From: Fidelibacterota bacterium
Lineage (GTDB): Bacteria; Fidelibacterota; Marinisomatia; Marinisomatales; Marinisomataceae
Length of the DNA stretch: 64,000 nt
Reading direction: 5' to 3'
Assembly (NCBI GenBank): GCA_019650355.1
Contig: BOWX01000002.1
Coordinates: 1-64,000 of the forward strand
Made by a program: the position numbers and the translations under genes
Notes under the pieces: model-generated
What the model was told of the DNA's origin: nothing
What the model saw: only the letters and a program-made list of their open reading frames with translations
Database searches by the model: none
In this document: positions 20,145 through 31,408 of the stretch, one piece after another
How the letters are laid out: each line of letters opens with the position of its first letter
How positions within the stretch are numbered: the first letter of the stretch is position 1

Positions 20145-21580
20145 TATGCTCCTCCAAATACTTGAACTTTATCAAATTTACACAACGGAGAAGCATGTCC
20201 AACTCTTTCAACCTGATTAGGCTCACCTTTTCCGCAATTTGGAGTACCAAACACTTCGTAAGTATCCTCATTACCTGTCATAGAAAGACTTCTCCAAAAT
20301 GGATTCGTGATTCCTCTGTAATTTGGATTTTTTACAACTTTGGTTAATTCCCCATTTTCAATCAATTTTGCATACTCACACCCAAATTGGAATTTATTTC
20401 TGTAGTCGTCAATAGACCATGAACGATTGCTTTCCATGTACACTCCTCGCTCTATACTTCCAATAATTTCTTCTTTAGTAGAAACTCCAGGCTCTAGGTT
20501 AATATTTGCCATTCGATCAATTGGAATCCTGTTCCAAGATGATGCTCTAAGATTTGATACACCGTCAATTCCAGAACGTATTTGACTTTCAATACCACCC
20601 AACCCCCTAACAAGAACACCATCTTTAATTAAATGTTCTTTTGTAGCAGGCATTCCACCGTCATCATAATTATATGATGCGAGCTGATTATCAACGGTTG
20701 GATCAAATACAATATTCATCAATTCAGAACCATATTGTAATGTTCCAAAGTCTTCAAGGTTAACAAAACTTGAACCAGCAAAATTTCTTTCATCTCCTAA
20801 AATTCTATCAAGCTCTAATGGATGCCCTACACTTTCATGAATTTGTAGCATCATTTGATCAGGAGCTAACACCAAATCACATACTTCAGTTGGACATTGA
20901 TCTGCCTCTAATAACTCAATAGCCTGATTTGAAATTTGCTTTGCTTCTGTTTCAATATCATAGTCTTCTACAAATTCAGCGCCAGCTTGAAAACAATGTC
21001 CTCTCATTCCATGATTGCTACGAGTTTGTGAATCATTTTTATCTTGAGCTGTTGAGGATAATTCCACTAATACAATATCCATTTTTTGGTCAATGTCGGC
21101 ACCATTTGTGCTTACAATTCTAGTGTTACGTTCAATTAGCTCTACAGTGGTAGCTGCATGAACAATTCTTTTATCAAAATTCATCATGTTTTTTGATCCA
21201 AGAAATGCTAAATCTTTAATATCGTTAACTGATAAATTGCTCAACGGAGACTTCAAATTTGTTTTATATGTTCCCTCGTAACCTTTTCTAACTTCGTCAT
21301 GATCAAATTTAAAAACCGAAAATTTTGATGCTAGCTGAGCATTATTGACAGCAATATCTATACATTCAAGAATATGTTTTTCATCAAGAAATGGGGTGGC
21401 ATAATAAGAAAATTGTCCATTTACCATAACATCAATCATCACTCCTTTTGTAGCATTGCGCTGTACATTGTCTAAAGAAAACTTTTTAGTAGAAAGAATG
21501 TTTTGTTTTTCTTCAACATAACGAAGACCAACCCATTCTGCTTTACTATTTGCTTGTGATAATATTTTCTTAAAATTCAT
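20144..21580 (-). CDS. tldD: TldD-family metalloprotease
   Basis: MMLQIHESVGHPLELDRILGDERNFAGSSF (HExxxH); start placed at MNFKKIL. Confidence 0.9.
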   Translation of the reverse strand: MNFKKILSQANSKAEWVGLRYVEEKQNILSTKKFSLDNVQRNATKGVMIDVMVNGQFSYYATPFLDEKHILECIDIAVNNAQLASKFSVFKFDHDEVRKGYEGTYKTNLKSPLSNLSVNDIKDLAFLGSKNMMNFDKRIVHAATTVELIERNTRIVSTNGADIDQKMDIVLVELSSTAQDKNDSQTRSNHGMRGHCFQAGAEFVEDYDIETEAKQISNQAIELLEADQCPTEVCDLVLAPDQMMLQIHESVGHPLELDRILGDERNFAGSSFVNLEDFGTLQYGSELMNIVFDPTVDNQLASYNYDDGGMPATKEHLIKDGVLVRGLGGIESQIRSGIDGVSNLRASSWNRIPIDRMANINLEPGVSTKEEIIGSIERGVYMESNRSWSIDDYRNKFQFGCEYAKLIENGELTKVVKNPNYRGITNPFWRSLSMTGNEDTYEVFGTPNCGKGEPNQVERVGHASPLCKFDKVQVFGGA

Positions 21581-21673
21581 TTTTTGTGTCAAAAATTCAT
21601 ACAATTTTGCTACAATTTGAAAAAATGGCAATGCTTAAAATTAATTTATGCCAAACTTGCATATCCTTTCTAA

Positions 21674-21690
21674 TTGGCACTTAGTTTGCA
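21674..21690 (+). promoter_or_regulatory. Candidate sigma-54 (-24/-12) promoter of hsp20
   Basis: TTGGCACTTAGTTTGCA: GG-N10-GC spacing with TTGGCAC and TTGCA blocks, 42 bp before the ATG. Confidence 0.55.
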
Positions 21691-21731
21691 ATTATAATAC
21701 CGTAAATATTAACTATTTAACGGAGGTTAAA

Positions 21732-22142
21732 ATGAGTTTAATAAAATGGAAACCATTAAACAATGAAATAGATACATTTGATAATATTATTGATCAATTT
21801 TTCAATGACTTATCATTTGATCCACGTTTTTCATTGATGAATACGAATAATGTTTCAAATTATTATAGTGAAAATGAAAAAGAATATTATTTGACTATGG
21901 ATGTTCCTGGAATGTCCAAAGACGATATTGAAGTAACATTCGATAGCAATCGTTTAAAAATTTCAGGACAAAGAAAGTCTGATAAATATGATTCGTATGA
22001 ATATGGTAAAATGGAAAGAACCTTTAGTGTTCCAAGCAATGTTGAAACAGATAAAATATCTGCAAAAATTGATAATGGAGTATTAAAAGTTCTACTTCCA
22101 AAAGCAAAATCATCACTCGGAAGAAAAATTTCTGTAAAATAA
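21732..22142 (+). CDS. Hsp20/alpha-crystallin small heat-shock protein
   Basis: YYLTMDVPGMSKDDIEVTFDSNRLKISG...NGVLKVLLPK; SD CGGAGG before ATG 21732. Confidence 0.93.
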   Translation: MSLIKWKPLNNEIDTFDNIIDQFFNDLSFDPRFSLMNTNNVSNYYSENEKEYYLTMDVPGMSKDDIEVTFDSNRLKISGQRKSDKYDSYEYGKMERTFSVPSNVETDKISAKIDNGVLKVLLPKAKSSLGRKISVK

Positions 22143-22156
22143 TTCTTTCCGATTGA

Positions 22157-22190
22157 AAAAAAAGAGGGGCTTTTCGCCCCTTTTTTTTTA
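22157..22190 (+). terminator. Rho-independent terminator after hsp20
   Basis: AGGGGC-ttttc-GCCCCT hairpin flanked by A-tract and T9. Confidence 0.9.
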
Positions 22191-22200
22191 ATATCTATGC

Positions 22201-23159
22201 ATGATTTATAATGACATTCTCGAAACAATAGGATCTACTCCTGTTATCAAACTTAATTCTATTGGAAAAGAACTTGAATGTAATCTTTATGCAAAAATTG
22301 AAATGTTTAATCCTGGAGGATCTGTAAAAGATAGAACTGCATTTAGAATGATTGATAAAGCAGAAAAAGAAGGTCGTATTAAACCAGGAGATACATTAAT
22401 TGAAGCAACTTCAGGAAATACAGGAATCGGACTAGCATTAGCTGCAGCTGTAAGAGGATACAAACTAATTATTTGTATGCCAGAAAAAATGAGTATGGAA
22501 AAAGAATTAACAATTAATGGATTAGGTGCAAAAATAGTTCGTACACCAACTGAAGCATCTCATGATGACCCTAAAAGTAATTTTGGAGTTGCTGCACGGT
22601 TAAATAAGGAAATTCCAAATAGTCACATCTTAGATCAATGGAATAATGATTGTAATCCAGATGCACATTATCATGAAACCGCACAGGAAATCATTGATGA
22701 TTTTGGTACAAATTTAGATATGGTAGTTATGGGTGTTGGTACAGGTGGTACTGCTACTGGTATTGGTAAAAGACTCAAAGAAGAAATTCCAAATATTAAA
22801 ATTATTGGAGCAGATCCTTATGGCTCCATTCTTGGTGGTGAAGACGAATATAAAGGGCAGGCATATAAAGTTGAAGGGATTGGATACGATTTCATTCCAA
22901 AAACATTTGTTAACATGATTATGTGGATGATTTTGTCAAGGTAAATGACAAAGAAGCATTCAATACTGCAAGAGCTCTTATTCGCGAAGAAGGACTATTA
23001 ATTGGAGGTTCATGTGGCTCAGCTATGTTTGCAGCCTTAAAAGCAGCAAAATCGCTCAAAAAAGGGCAAAATTGCTTAGTAATACTACCTGATAGTATTA
23101 GAAATTATATGAGAAAGTTTCTTTCAGACGATTGGATGAAAGAAAATGACCTTGTTTAA
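22201..23159 (+). CDS. Cystathionine beta-synthase-like PLP enzyme (catalytic core only), one frameshift near 22915
   Basis: [21 protein letters not shown]; second frame [17 protein letters not shown]...[21 protein letters not shown] typical of CBS. Confidence 0.82.
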
Positions 23160-24945
23160 ATTATTTTTTTTATTTCTATTGCAATCTTTCGACTTACACC
23201 AAGCTTGTAAGATAATGCTTTATCTGATAGATCTTTCATGTCACTGATATTTTGAAATCTCTTATATATTTTTTCAACTGTTTTCTTTCCAACTCCAGGA
23301 ATATCTTCAAATTTTGATTTCGCAATACCTTTAGTTCTTTTTTGTCTTTGAAATGTAATTGCAAACCTATGTGCTTCATCTCTTAACTGTTTTAAAATAT
23401 TTAAGGCAGGTGAATTTTTAGCAATGCGTAGAGAATCTTTTTGTTCTGGTAAAAATAACTCTTCTAAGCGTTTTGCAAGTGCTACTATTGGTAAATCAAG
23501 TTTTAACTCTTCAAGTGATTCCAAAGCAGCAGATAACTGTCCTTTTCCACCATCAATCAGTACAAGATCAGGTAACGTATTTTTTTCATTTAATTGGCGT
23601 TTGTATCGTCTAAATACCACCTCTCTCATTGATTCAAAATCATCTACTTTATCAACATTAATGTTATATTTTCTATAGGCACTTTTAAACGGTCTGCCGT
23701 CTTTAAATACTACCATAGAAGCTACTGTATCCGTGCCTCCTAAATGAGATATGTCGAATGCTTCAATCAGTCTAGGTGGTTTTTTAAGATTTAAGATATC
23801 TTTTAATTCATTTAATAATTTTGGAATGTAATCTTTGCGCTTTTCAATATTTAACAACCATTCATTTAGTAATAATTTTGCATTTCGATTAGCAAGTTTT
23901 AATTCTTGAAGCTTACTGCTCTTTGAGGAACATGAAATACTACCTTTCTTCCTGCTTTTTCTGATAACCAAGATTCAAGTTCGTTGGACTCATCAGGTAG
24001 TTCAGGAAAATAAATTTTATTAGGGATATAAGCTGCATTCATATAAAAATTAATTACAATAGATCTTAAAATATTATCTAATGATTCATCAGAATCTAAA
24101 GAAATCTTTTCTCTGCTTAGAATTCTTCCCTCTCTTATTCGTAAAATGACAACTACAAAGTGTTTATCTTTATTTTGATAACCAATAACATCTCTATTAG
24201 AAAAGTCAGCCTCCAATTTTCTTTGACCAACTTTAAATGAATTAATTGCCTTTAATTGATCTCTTACTCTTGCAGAATCTTCGTACATCATTTTTGAAGT
24301 ATAATAATCCATTTGCTTTGAAAGTTTTTTCTTCAACACTCTTAGTTTCTCCTTTCAAAAACGAAATCATATCAGCTACCATATCTTGATACTCATTCTC
24401 TGTTATTGTTCTAATACCTAATCCATTTTTTAAAACCATAGGTTGCTTCGTTTCCTCATCAATCTCATTTAGCTCTATATAACAATTTCTTATTGGAAAT
24501 GCCTTGTATAATACATCTACTAACCTTCTCATGGACTTGACATCCGTATAGGGTCCAAAGTATTTTGATTTATCATTAAATATTTTTCTTGTAATAAATA
24601 CCTTGGGAAATTGTTCATTGGTTATTTTTAAATATGGAAATGACTTATCATCTTTTAATTGAACATTATACCTAGGTTTAAACTTTTTGATTAAAGTTGC
24701 TTCAGTAATAAAAGCATCAGCTTCATCTTGACAAACAATCCACTCAAAATCTTCAATTCTTTTCAATAAAGATTGTTCTTTTGGCGTTCTGTAAGATTTT
24801 TTTTGAAAATAGGACTTTACCCTATTTTTTAGGTTTTTCGCCTTACCAATATAAATAATTTTGCCATTTTTATCTTTGAATTGATAAATACCGGGTTGTT
24901 TAGGAAGGCCTAAAATTTTGGACTGTATACTAATTTTATGATCTC
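23156..24945 (-). CDS. uvrC: Excinuclease ABC subunit C, frameshifted in several places
   Basis: [35 protein letters not shown] (own translation), [25 protein letters not shown], HhH C-term [12 protein letters not shown] across three ORF pieces. Confidence 0.88.
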
Positions 24946-26361
24946 CAAAATGTTCTAGTAAAAAGAACTAAAACTGCAAAAATTTCTAATCTTCCTAAAA
25001 TCATTCCAAACATCATAAGATACTTACCAACTATATGCATGCTGTCATAATTATCCATGGCTCCATATTCTCCGATTGACGGACCAATATTACCCATAGC
25101 TGAAGCAGCTGCTCCGATGGAAGACTCTAAATTATCTCCTAACATTACAAAAATGATAGATGCTAAAAAGAAGAATAGAACATAGAATAAGAAAAATGCT
25201 AACGTTTTTCTTATAAGCTCATCTGACAAAACCTTCTTACCAATTCTAACAGGAATGATAGCTTTTTCGTGAAGAGCTCTTTTTAATTCAACACGAACAT
25301 ATTTATAAAGAGCTACAATTCTAATGATTTTAATTCCACCGCTGGTTGAACCGCCCATTGCTCCAGTAAACATCAAAATGTAAAGCAAATACTGTGAAAT
25401 AAAAGGTGTCCAACTACTATAATCCGTTGAAGTATAACCAGTTGTTGTAATAATTGACACAGTTTGAAAAGCAACATCCAAAGGAGAACTATTACCGTCA
25501 TTAAGGAAGCTAAAAGAAAGAATTAAGACTATGAAAAATAAACAAGCAAAAATATAATATTGAAACTCTCTATCTCTTTGATAAGATTTAAGACCTAGAT
25601 TTACTGCTCTAAAATGAAAAGCAAAATTAGTACCAGTGATCAACATAAAAACTAAAATCACTGATTTTACATAATCACTTTGGCCATTTATACTATCACT
25701 AAATGTTGAAAAACCTCCAGATGGCATTGTTGTCATTGCATGGCATATTGCATCAAAAAAAGACATATTGTATGATAATAAAAGAAATAGAGCTAATGTA
25801 AATCCAATATAAAATTTTAGTAGTAATCTAGCAGTATCTTTAATTCTGGGAGTTATTTTTTCAGATGAAGGTCCTGGGTATTCTAAATTAAAGATTTTTT
25901 CTCCAGAAACTCCAAGCAATGGTAATAATGCTATTGTAAAAATAACAATTCCAAGACCACCAAACCATTGTAAAAATGAACGCCATAAAAGTATACTTCT
26001 TGGCATACTTTCAATATCAGTTAAAATAGTAGCACCTGTAGTAGTAACGCCTGAAACAGCCTCAAATAATGCATTTGAATATCCGCCAAAAGCATCCAGA
26101 TAAATAAAATGGAATTGAACCAAAAATTGCAGCTGATATCCAACATAAAACAATAACTAAAAAAACGTCTTTGTTTGAAAAAGACTTAGCTTTTCTTGAT
26201 AAATACCACACTGGTAAAGCACAAAAAATTGAAATTGCAGATATTTGAAAAAGATATAAATTTGAAGAATCATAGTATTCTAAAGTTGCAGGAATTAAGA
26301 GAAATACAGATAACACTGCAATTAATATTGATAAAAGTCTAAATGTTGGCCTAAGACTCAT
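24936..26361 (-). CDS. trkH: TrkH-type K+ uptake transmembrane subunit, one frameshift
   Basis: FEAVSGVTTTGATIL; TTMPSGGFSTF; two ORFs overlapping in different frames at 26062-26153. Confidence 0.88.
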
Positions 26362-27710
26362 TATTCAGATTTAAAGATTTTACTTACTTCCCTTATTTTT
26401 GAATTAATACAAAATATTAGGACAGTATCATTTTCCATAATTTGAAAATCTCCAGATGGAATCTTAATATGGCCATTATGATTTACTAAAGCCAAAATAC
26501 ATCCATGAGGAAGATTTAGATTAGAAACTGGCAATCTTGAAGCTTTAGAATCTTTTTCTGCAACAAGTTCAATTGCTTCCATATCTAATGAACTAAAAAG
26601 CTGAATAACATGCTCTTTTTGGTCAATTCTAATAGATTTAATTACTGCGTTAACACTAACATTATTTTTACTTACAATTGAACCAATTCCAAGATCAGAC
26701 ATATTTCTAACATAGTCTGGGTTCGTAACATGAATAATTGAGTGTTTTACTTTTAATTGTTTAGCTAATATTCCAGCTAATAAGTTTAATTGCTGATCTT
26801 CTGTGACAGCCACAAAAGAATCAACTTCTGAAATATTTTCTCCTCTTAAAAATTCAATATCTGTAGCATCTGAATTCAAAACTATTGTTTTATCTAAATC
26901 ATTAGCAATTTGTGTTGCTTTTTCTTTAGATTTCTCAATCAGTCTCACTGACATGTCATCTTCAAGCATTGAAGAGACTAGCCTTCCAATTTTGCTCGCG
27001 CCAGCTATCATAACTCTTTTGGAGTCAGAGTTTTTTACCCCAAGTGTTTCAAGAAGTGAATTAAGATTCTTTGATTTAACAAAAAAGAAGACATAATCTT
27101 CAGGTTCAAATTTAAAAGTTGTTGAGGGAATTGTCATTTTTTCTCCTCTAATTACAGCAACTATTAAACTTTTAAAATCTTCATTAGATTTGTGAAATTC
27201 TTCAACGGTCATACCAGCAAGCTTTGATCTATGGTTTATTTTTTTTGAAAATAAAACAGCTTTTCCACCCTCAAATTCATAAAACTTATCTGCGTAAGGA
27301 TGCTTAACTAGTCTAATTATTTCTTTTGCAACCTCTTTCTCAGGATGAATTACCATATCTACCCCAAATTTTTCTGGAGGAATGGCGTTTCCATTTCTAG
27401 AGTAATCTAAATCTCTTAATCGAGCTATTATTTTCTTAGCTCCAAGATTATGACACTGCAATGAAGATATAAGATTTGTTTCATCTGAATTTGTTAAACA
27501 AAATACATAATCTGCATCGGCTACATTAATATTTTTTAGGAGCTTTTCATCAGAGCCGTTACCTTGATTTACAATTACATCTAAATGTTCATTTGCTCTT
27601 GAGCATTTGGCATGATCAATATCAATTACTGATATATCGTAGTCTAACTCACTTAGTGATTTTGCAACGTGAAACCCTACTTCACCAGCGCCTATAATAA
27701 CAATTTTCAT
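26361..27710 (-). CDS. trkA: TrkA K+ uptake NAD-binding regulatory subunit
   Basis: MKIVIIGAGEVGFHVAKSL; two RCK_N/RCK_C halves; abuts trkH. Confidence 0.94.
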   Translation of the reverse strand: MKIVIIGAGEVGFHVAKSLSELDYDISVIDIDHAKCSRANEHLDVIVNQGNGSDEKLLKNINVADADYVFCLTNSDETNLISSLQCHNLGAKKIIARLRDLDYSRNGNAIPPEKFGVDMVIHPEKEVAKEIIRLVKHPYADKFYEFEGGKAVLFSKKINHRSKLAGMTVEEFHKSNEDFKSLIVAVIRGEKMTIPSTTFKFEPEDYVFFFVKSKNLNSLLETLGVKNSDSKRVMIAGASKIGRLVSSMLEDDMSVRLIEKSKEKATQIANDLDKTIVLNSDATDIEFLRGENISEVDSFVAVTEDQQLNLLAGILAKQLKVKHSIIHVTNPDYVRNMSDLGIGSIVSKNNVSVNAVIKSIRIDQKEHVIQLFSSLDMEAIELVAEKDSKASRLPVSNLNLPHGCILALVNHNGHIKIPSGDFQIMENDTVLIFCINSKIREVSKIFKSE

Positions 27711-27760
27711 GTCTGGAGGTAAATCTATAAAGAATTAATTCAAAAACAATACAAATTCGG

Positions 27761-29013
27761 TTATTTTTTTCTAAAAATTACAGCACCAATATTGGTTAAT
27801 TTTTTTTCGATTTTATCATAGCCTCTATCGATATGATATACTCTACTTATTTTGGTAGTACCTTTTGCACATAAAGCAGCGATAATTAATGCTGCAGATG
27901 CTCGAATATCTGTTGACATTACATCTGCTCCAATCAACTTTCTATCTCCTTCAATTATTGCAACCGAATCTTCAAGCTTAATATTACACCCTAGACGGTT
28001 TAACTCCATTATATGCGTAAATCTATCGTAATAAATATTTTCTTTAATTGTCGAATTACCTTTTGCTAAACACATTAACATCATCCATTGAGCTTGTAAG
28101 TCGGTTGGAAAACCAGGATATTCATTGGTCTCAATGTTTGTGGATAATATATTACTTCATTTGACCTAACAACTATTGAGCTATCTTTTACTTCTAATTA
28201 ATATTGGCTTTTTGAAGACATTTTATAACACTATCTAAGTGTCGGTATAATATTTGTACTTCAACTTCCCACCAACAGCTGCGCGCAATTAAGAAATGTT
28301 CCTGCTTCAATTCTATCTGGAATAACAGAGATACTTGAAATAGAGTTTAGAGAGCTTACTCCCTTAATTGTAAGGGTGTTAGATCCAACTCCTGAGATAT
28401 TTGCCCCCATACTATTTAACATTTCACATAACTGTTGAATTTCAGGCTCTGACGCAGCATTAGTTATTGTTGTTGTGCCTTTAGCAAGTATTGCAACCAT
28501 AACAACATTTCCAGTAGCCCCAACTGATATTTTTGGAAAATGAATTTTATTTCCATTCAAATTACTTCCATCAGCAACAACATATCCGTTTTCAATGGAG
28601 ATTTTTACTCCCAATGCCTTAAGTCCCTCCAAATGAAAATCTACAGGTCTAGGACCCCATGCACAGCCTCCAGGAAGAGATACTTTTGCCTTACCAAACC
28701 TAGCAAGCAATGGTCCAAGGACATAAAAAGATGCCCTCATTGTTTTGACTAAATCGTAAGGTGCAAATGGAGTATCAAGGTTTGATGAATCAACAAAAAT
28801 TGAATTATCAGATTCAAAATTTACTTCTGCACCCATTTCTTCTAATAATTTAGACATGGTTATCGAGTCTGATAGAGTAGGAACATTAGATATTTTTAAT
28901 TTATCCTTATTTAAAATGGCTGCAGCCATGAGAGGAAGTACAGCGTTTTTTGCTCCACTAACCTCAACGACACCGTTCAGTTTATTTGATCCGTTAATTT
29001 CAAAATAATCCAT
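27761..29013 (-). CDS. murA: UDP-N-acetylglucosamine 1-carboxyvinyltransferase, frameshifted between 28085 and 28260
   Basis: GSNKLNGVVEVSGAKNAVLPLMAA; GGCAWGPRPVDFHLEGL; connecting residues readable as TNEYPGFPTDLQAQW-MMLMCLAKG. Confidence 0.92.
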
Positions 29014-29369
29014 TATTGCACTACGCAAAAAGCTACAGCATAGTTCCCGTCATGTGAAATTGAAATATCAACGACTGAGTTGTTTTTAAGGTCAACTCCA
29101 GGTTTACCGCTATCATAATTAAAAATTTCAATAGATTTAAAGGTTAATTTGGAAGAATTTTCAGGTGTTGAAGTAGCTTTTCTTACAGCTTCCTTTGCTG
29201 CAAATCTACCAGAAAAAAACTGGGCTTCATTATGTCTTGATTTTGCTTCTTTAATCTCATTAGAAGAGAAAATCTTTTTTAAAAATCGTTCTCTTTTTGA
29301 AGAAGTTAAAATTTCTTTAATTCTATTAATTGATACGATATCAATACCGGTAGACAAATTATTTTTCAT
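29013..29369 (-). CDS. acpS: Holo-[acyl-carrier-protein] synthase
   Basis: GIDIVSINRIKEIL; FSGRFAAKEAVRKA; ISISHDGNYAVAFCV. Confidence 0.92.
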   Translation of the reverse strand: MKNNLSTGIDIVSINRIKEILTSSKRERFLKKIFSSNEIKEAKSRHNEAQFFSGRFAAKEAVRKATSTPENSSKLTFKSIEIFNYDSGKPGVDLKNNSVVDISISHDGNYAVAFCVVQ

Positions 29370-30042
29370 TTTCAGCTTCTACAATATCTATTAATTCTGA
29401 AATATCATCAATATCCCAATTTGCTCCAGAATCTTTTACTCCAAAAGTGTCACCATATCTAGCAAAAATCGTTTTTATTCCTAAACTATTTGCCCCAACA
29501 ACATCTCTTTCTGGCCAATCTCCAATCATTACTACTTCTTCCTTATTTAAGTCTAATTTTTCTAATACAAGATTGAATGGTTTTGGAGAAGGTTTCCTCT
29601 CTTTAGAGTCGTCAAAAGTAACAACCGCATCAAACATATGGTGTAGATTTAGATAATAAATCCTCATCCATGCTTCTCTACTAGGTGCATCAGATACAAT
29701 AGCAAGCCTAATTCCAGATTTCATAAGGTGATTCAATGTTCGGTGCACGTTTGGATATGCTTTTAAATTTGCCTCTTTTCCCCTTCTGTATGCTACAATG
29801 GCTGCTGCAAGGTATTTGTTATCTACGTAACCAATTTTATCGTTTAAAAACTTATCAAAAACTTGTTGATGCTCCCATCCTTCAGACTCATAAATTGACA
29901 TAACTTTCTTGTAGGAATCTTCAATATCAATTTCAAGACCAGCTTCTTTCATTGATAAGAGGGCGTTCATTACCGCCTCTCTTTTCATTTTTATAAAATC
30001 TAAAAGTGTATTATCTAAATCAAATATTACAGCTTTGATCAT
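29359..30042 (-). CDS. HAD-superfamily hydrolase
   Basis: VIFDLDNTLLDF; MIGDWPERDVVGA. Confidence 0.9.
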   Translation of the reverse strand: MIKAVIFDLDNTLLDFIKMKREAVMNALLSMKEAGLEIDIEDSYKKVMSIYESEGWEHQQVFDKFLNDKIGYVDNKYLAAAIVAYRRGKEANLKAYPNVHRTLNHLMKSGIRLAIVSDAPSREAWMRIYYLNLHHMFDAVVTFDDSKERKPSPKPFNLVLEKLDLNKEEVVMIGDWPERDVVGANSLGIKTIFARYGDTFGVKDSGANWDIDDISELIDIVEAENEK

Positions 30043-31244
30043 TGCTCATATTTTTCAGGATTTCTTACACGATCAATTTCATATTCCGCCATCTTTCTCC
30101 AATCGCGATCATTTCTAGCTCTTTCAAAATGATTAATAGATGCATTTTTATTTCCTGAACCACTGCAATATTCAGCAATACCGAGTTCAAACCAACCCCC
30201 GCCAAAGTTCTTTTTCAGATCTGTAGATTCTAAAGCTGCTTCTTTAGCGGATTCGCAGTCACCTAGCTTATTGTATGCTTCTGCTAGATGAAACCATGAT
30301 AAATATTCTTTTGGTGCAATTTCTACAGCTTTTGATAACGCTTCTGCAGATTTTTCATAATTTTCGATTTTTGCATAAGTAATTCCAAGCGAATGATATG
30401 CAAATGAATAATTTGGCTTTACATCAATAGCCTTTTGAAAGCTTGAAATAGCTTTATCAAATTCTTCAGTGTCAATATAAATATCCCCTAAACTTTTGTG
30501 AGCTTTGTAGTATTTACTATTTAAGCGAACTGTCTCTTTAAAAGAATTCATAGCATTTTCAATGTCGCCGTTTTCTTTGTAAGCAAGACCTAAACTATAC
30601 CAACCCTTGTCGTAAGTTTTCTTAATATCTAAAGCCTTTAAATAGTTTTCAATAGCCATGGATAAATTTCCCATCTTTCTTTGAAGAACTCCAATTTGAA
30701 AATGTGCTTGATAAATCCTAGAATTTATTGAAAGAACCTGATTATATTTTGTCATCGCTGATTCAAGATTACCATTTTTATAATCCTGGTTGGCACTGTT
30801 ATAAAGTTTTTTTGCAACATTTGAAATTGATTTTTTGGATTTATCATACCCAGAATCTACTTGCAGAGATTTTTTATAAAAATCAACTGCTGTCATAAAC
30901 TCTTTCTTTCCTTCATAGGCTTTACCAGTTCCATATAGAGATTCTGCGGAATTTGGAACACTTTGAAGCACATCACCAAAACCTTGAATAGCATCATCAA
31001 ATCTTCCATCTTGAACAGCTCTATTCGCGTTATTTCTTTTATTTCTTAAATTGTTAAGCCTATCAAACTCTGATCTAAACTTCTCGTTTGATTTATCTGC
31101 TTCAATTGCAGCTCTAATTTTTTCTCCAGCAAGCTCAATATTTCCAGCCGAAAGAGCTTTTTGAGATTCTTCATATAATGCAACTGCTGAAGTTTGAGCA
31201 TATAAAGCAGAACAAGTTAAAAGTACTATAATGAAATTTTTCAT
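30039..31244 (-). CDS. TPR-repeat exported protein
   Basis: Signal peptide and multiple TPR units (YYKAHKSLGDIYIDTEEFDKAISSFQKAIDVKPN). Confidence 0.88.
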   Translation of the reverse strand: MKNFIIVLLTCSALYAQTSAVALYEESQKALSAGNIELAGEKIRAAIEADKSNEKFRSEFDRLNNLRNKRNNANRAVQDGRFDDAIQGFGDVLQSVPNSAESLYGTGKAYEGKKEFMTAVDFYKKSLQVDSGYDKSKKSISNVAKKLYNSANQDYKNGNLESAMTKYNQVLSINSRIYQAHFQIGVLQRKMGNLSMAIENYLKALDIKKTYDKGWYSLGLAYKENGDIENAMNSFKETVRLNSKYYKAHKSLGDIYIDTEEFDKAISSFQKAIDVKPNYSFAYHSLGITYAKIENYEKSAEALSKAVEIAPKEYLSWFHLAEAYNKLGDCESAKEAALESTDLKKNFGGGWFELGIAEYCSGSGNKNASINHFERARNDRDWRKMAEYEIDRVRNPEKYEQ

Positions 31245-31319
31245 TTTGTCACCTTATGTTTATTTCAAATTTTTCTTAATCTAATAATTCTTTTAAAAAT
31301 AATGTTTAAAAAATATTTG

Positions 31320-31403
31320 TGCCGAAGGCGGGACTTGAACCCACACAGAGTTGCCTCCACTAGCCCCTCAAGCTAGCGTGTCTACCAATTCCACCACTTC
31401 GGC
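31320..31403 (-). tRNA. tRNA-Leu (anticodon GAG)
   Basis: Acceptor GCCGAAG/CTTCGGC, stem CTAGC/GCTAG with loop TTGAGGG. Confidence 0.92.
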
Positions 31404-31408
31404 AAAAA

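Noticed and set aside
22923-23159. Separate small gene [13 protein letters not shown]...
   Set aside because: It is the C-terminal part of the CBS-like enzyme after a frameshift
28085-28260. Possible intergenic region or intron inside murA
   Set aside because: Translatable in shifting frames as MurA residues (TNEYPGFPTDLQAQW); indel errors are simpler
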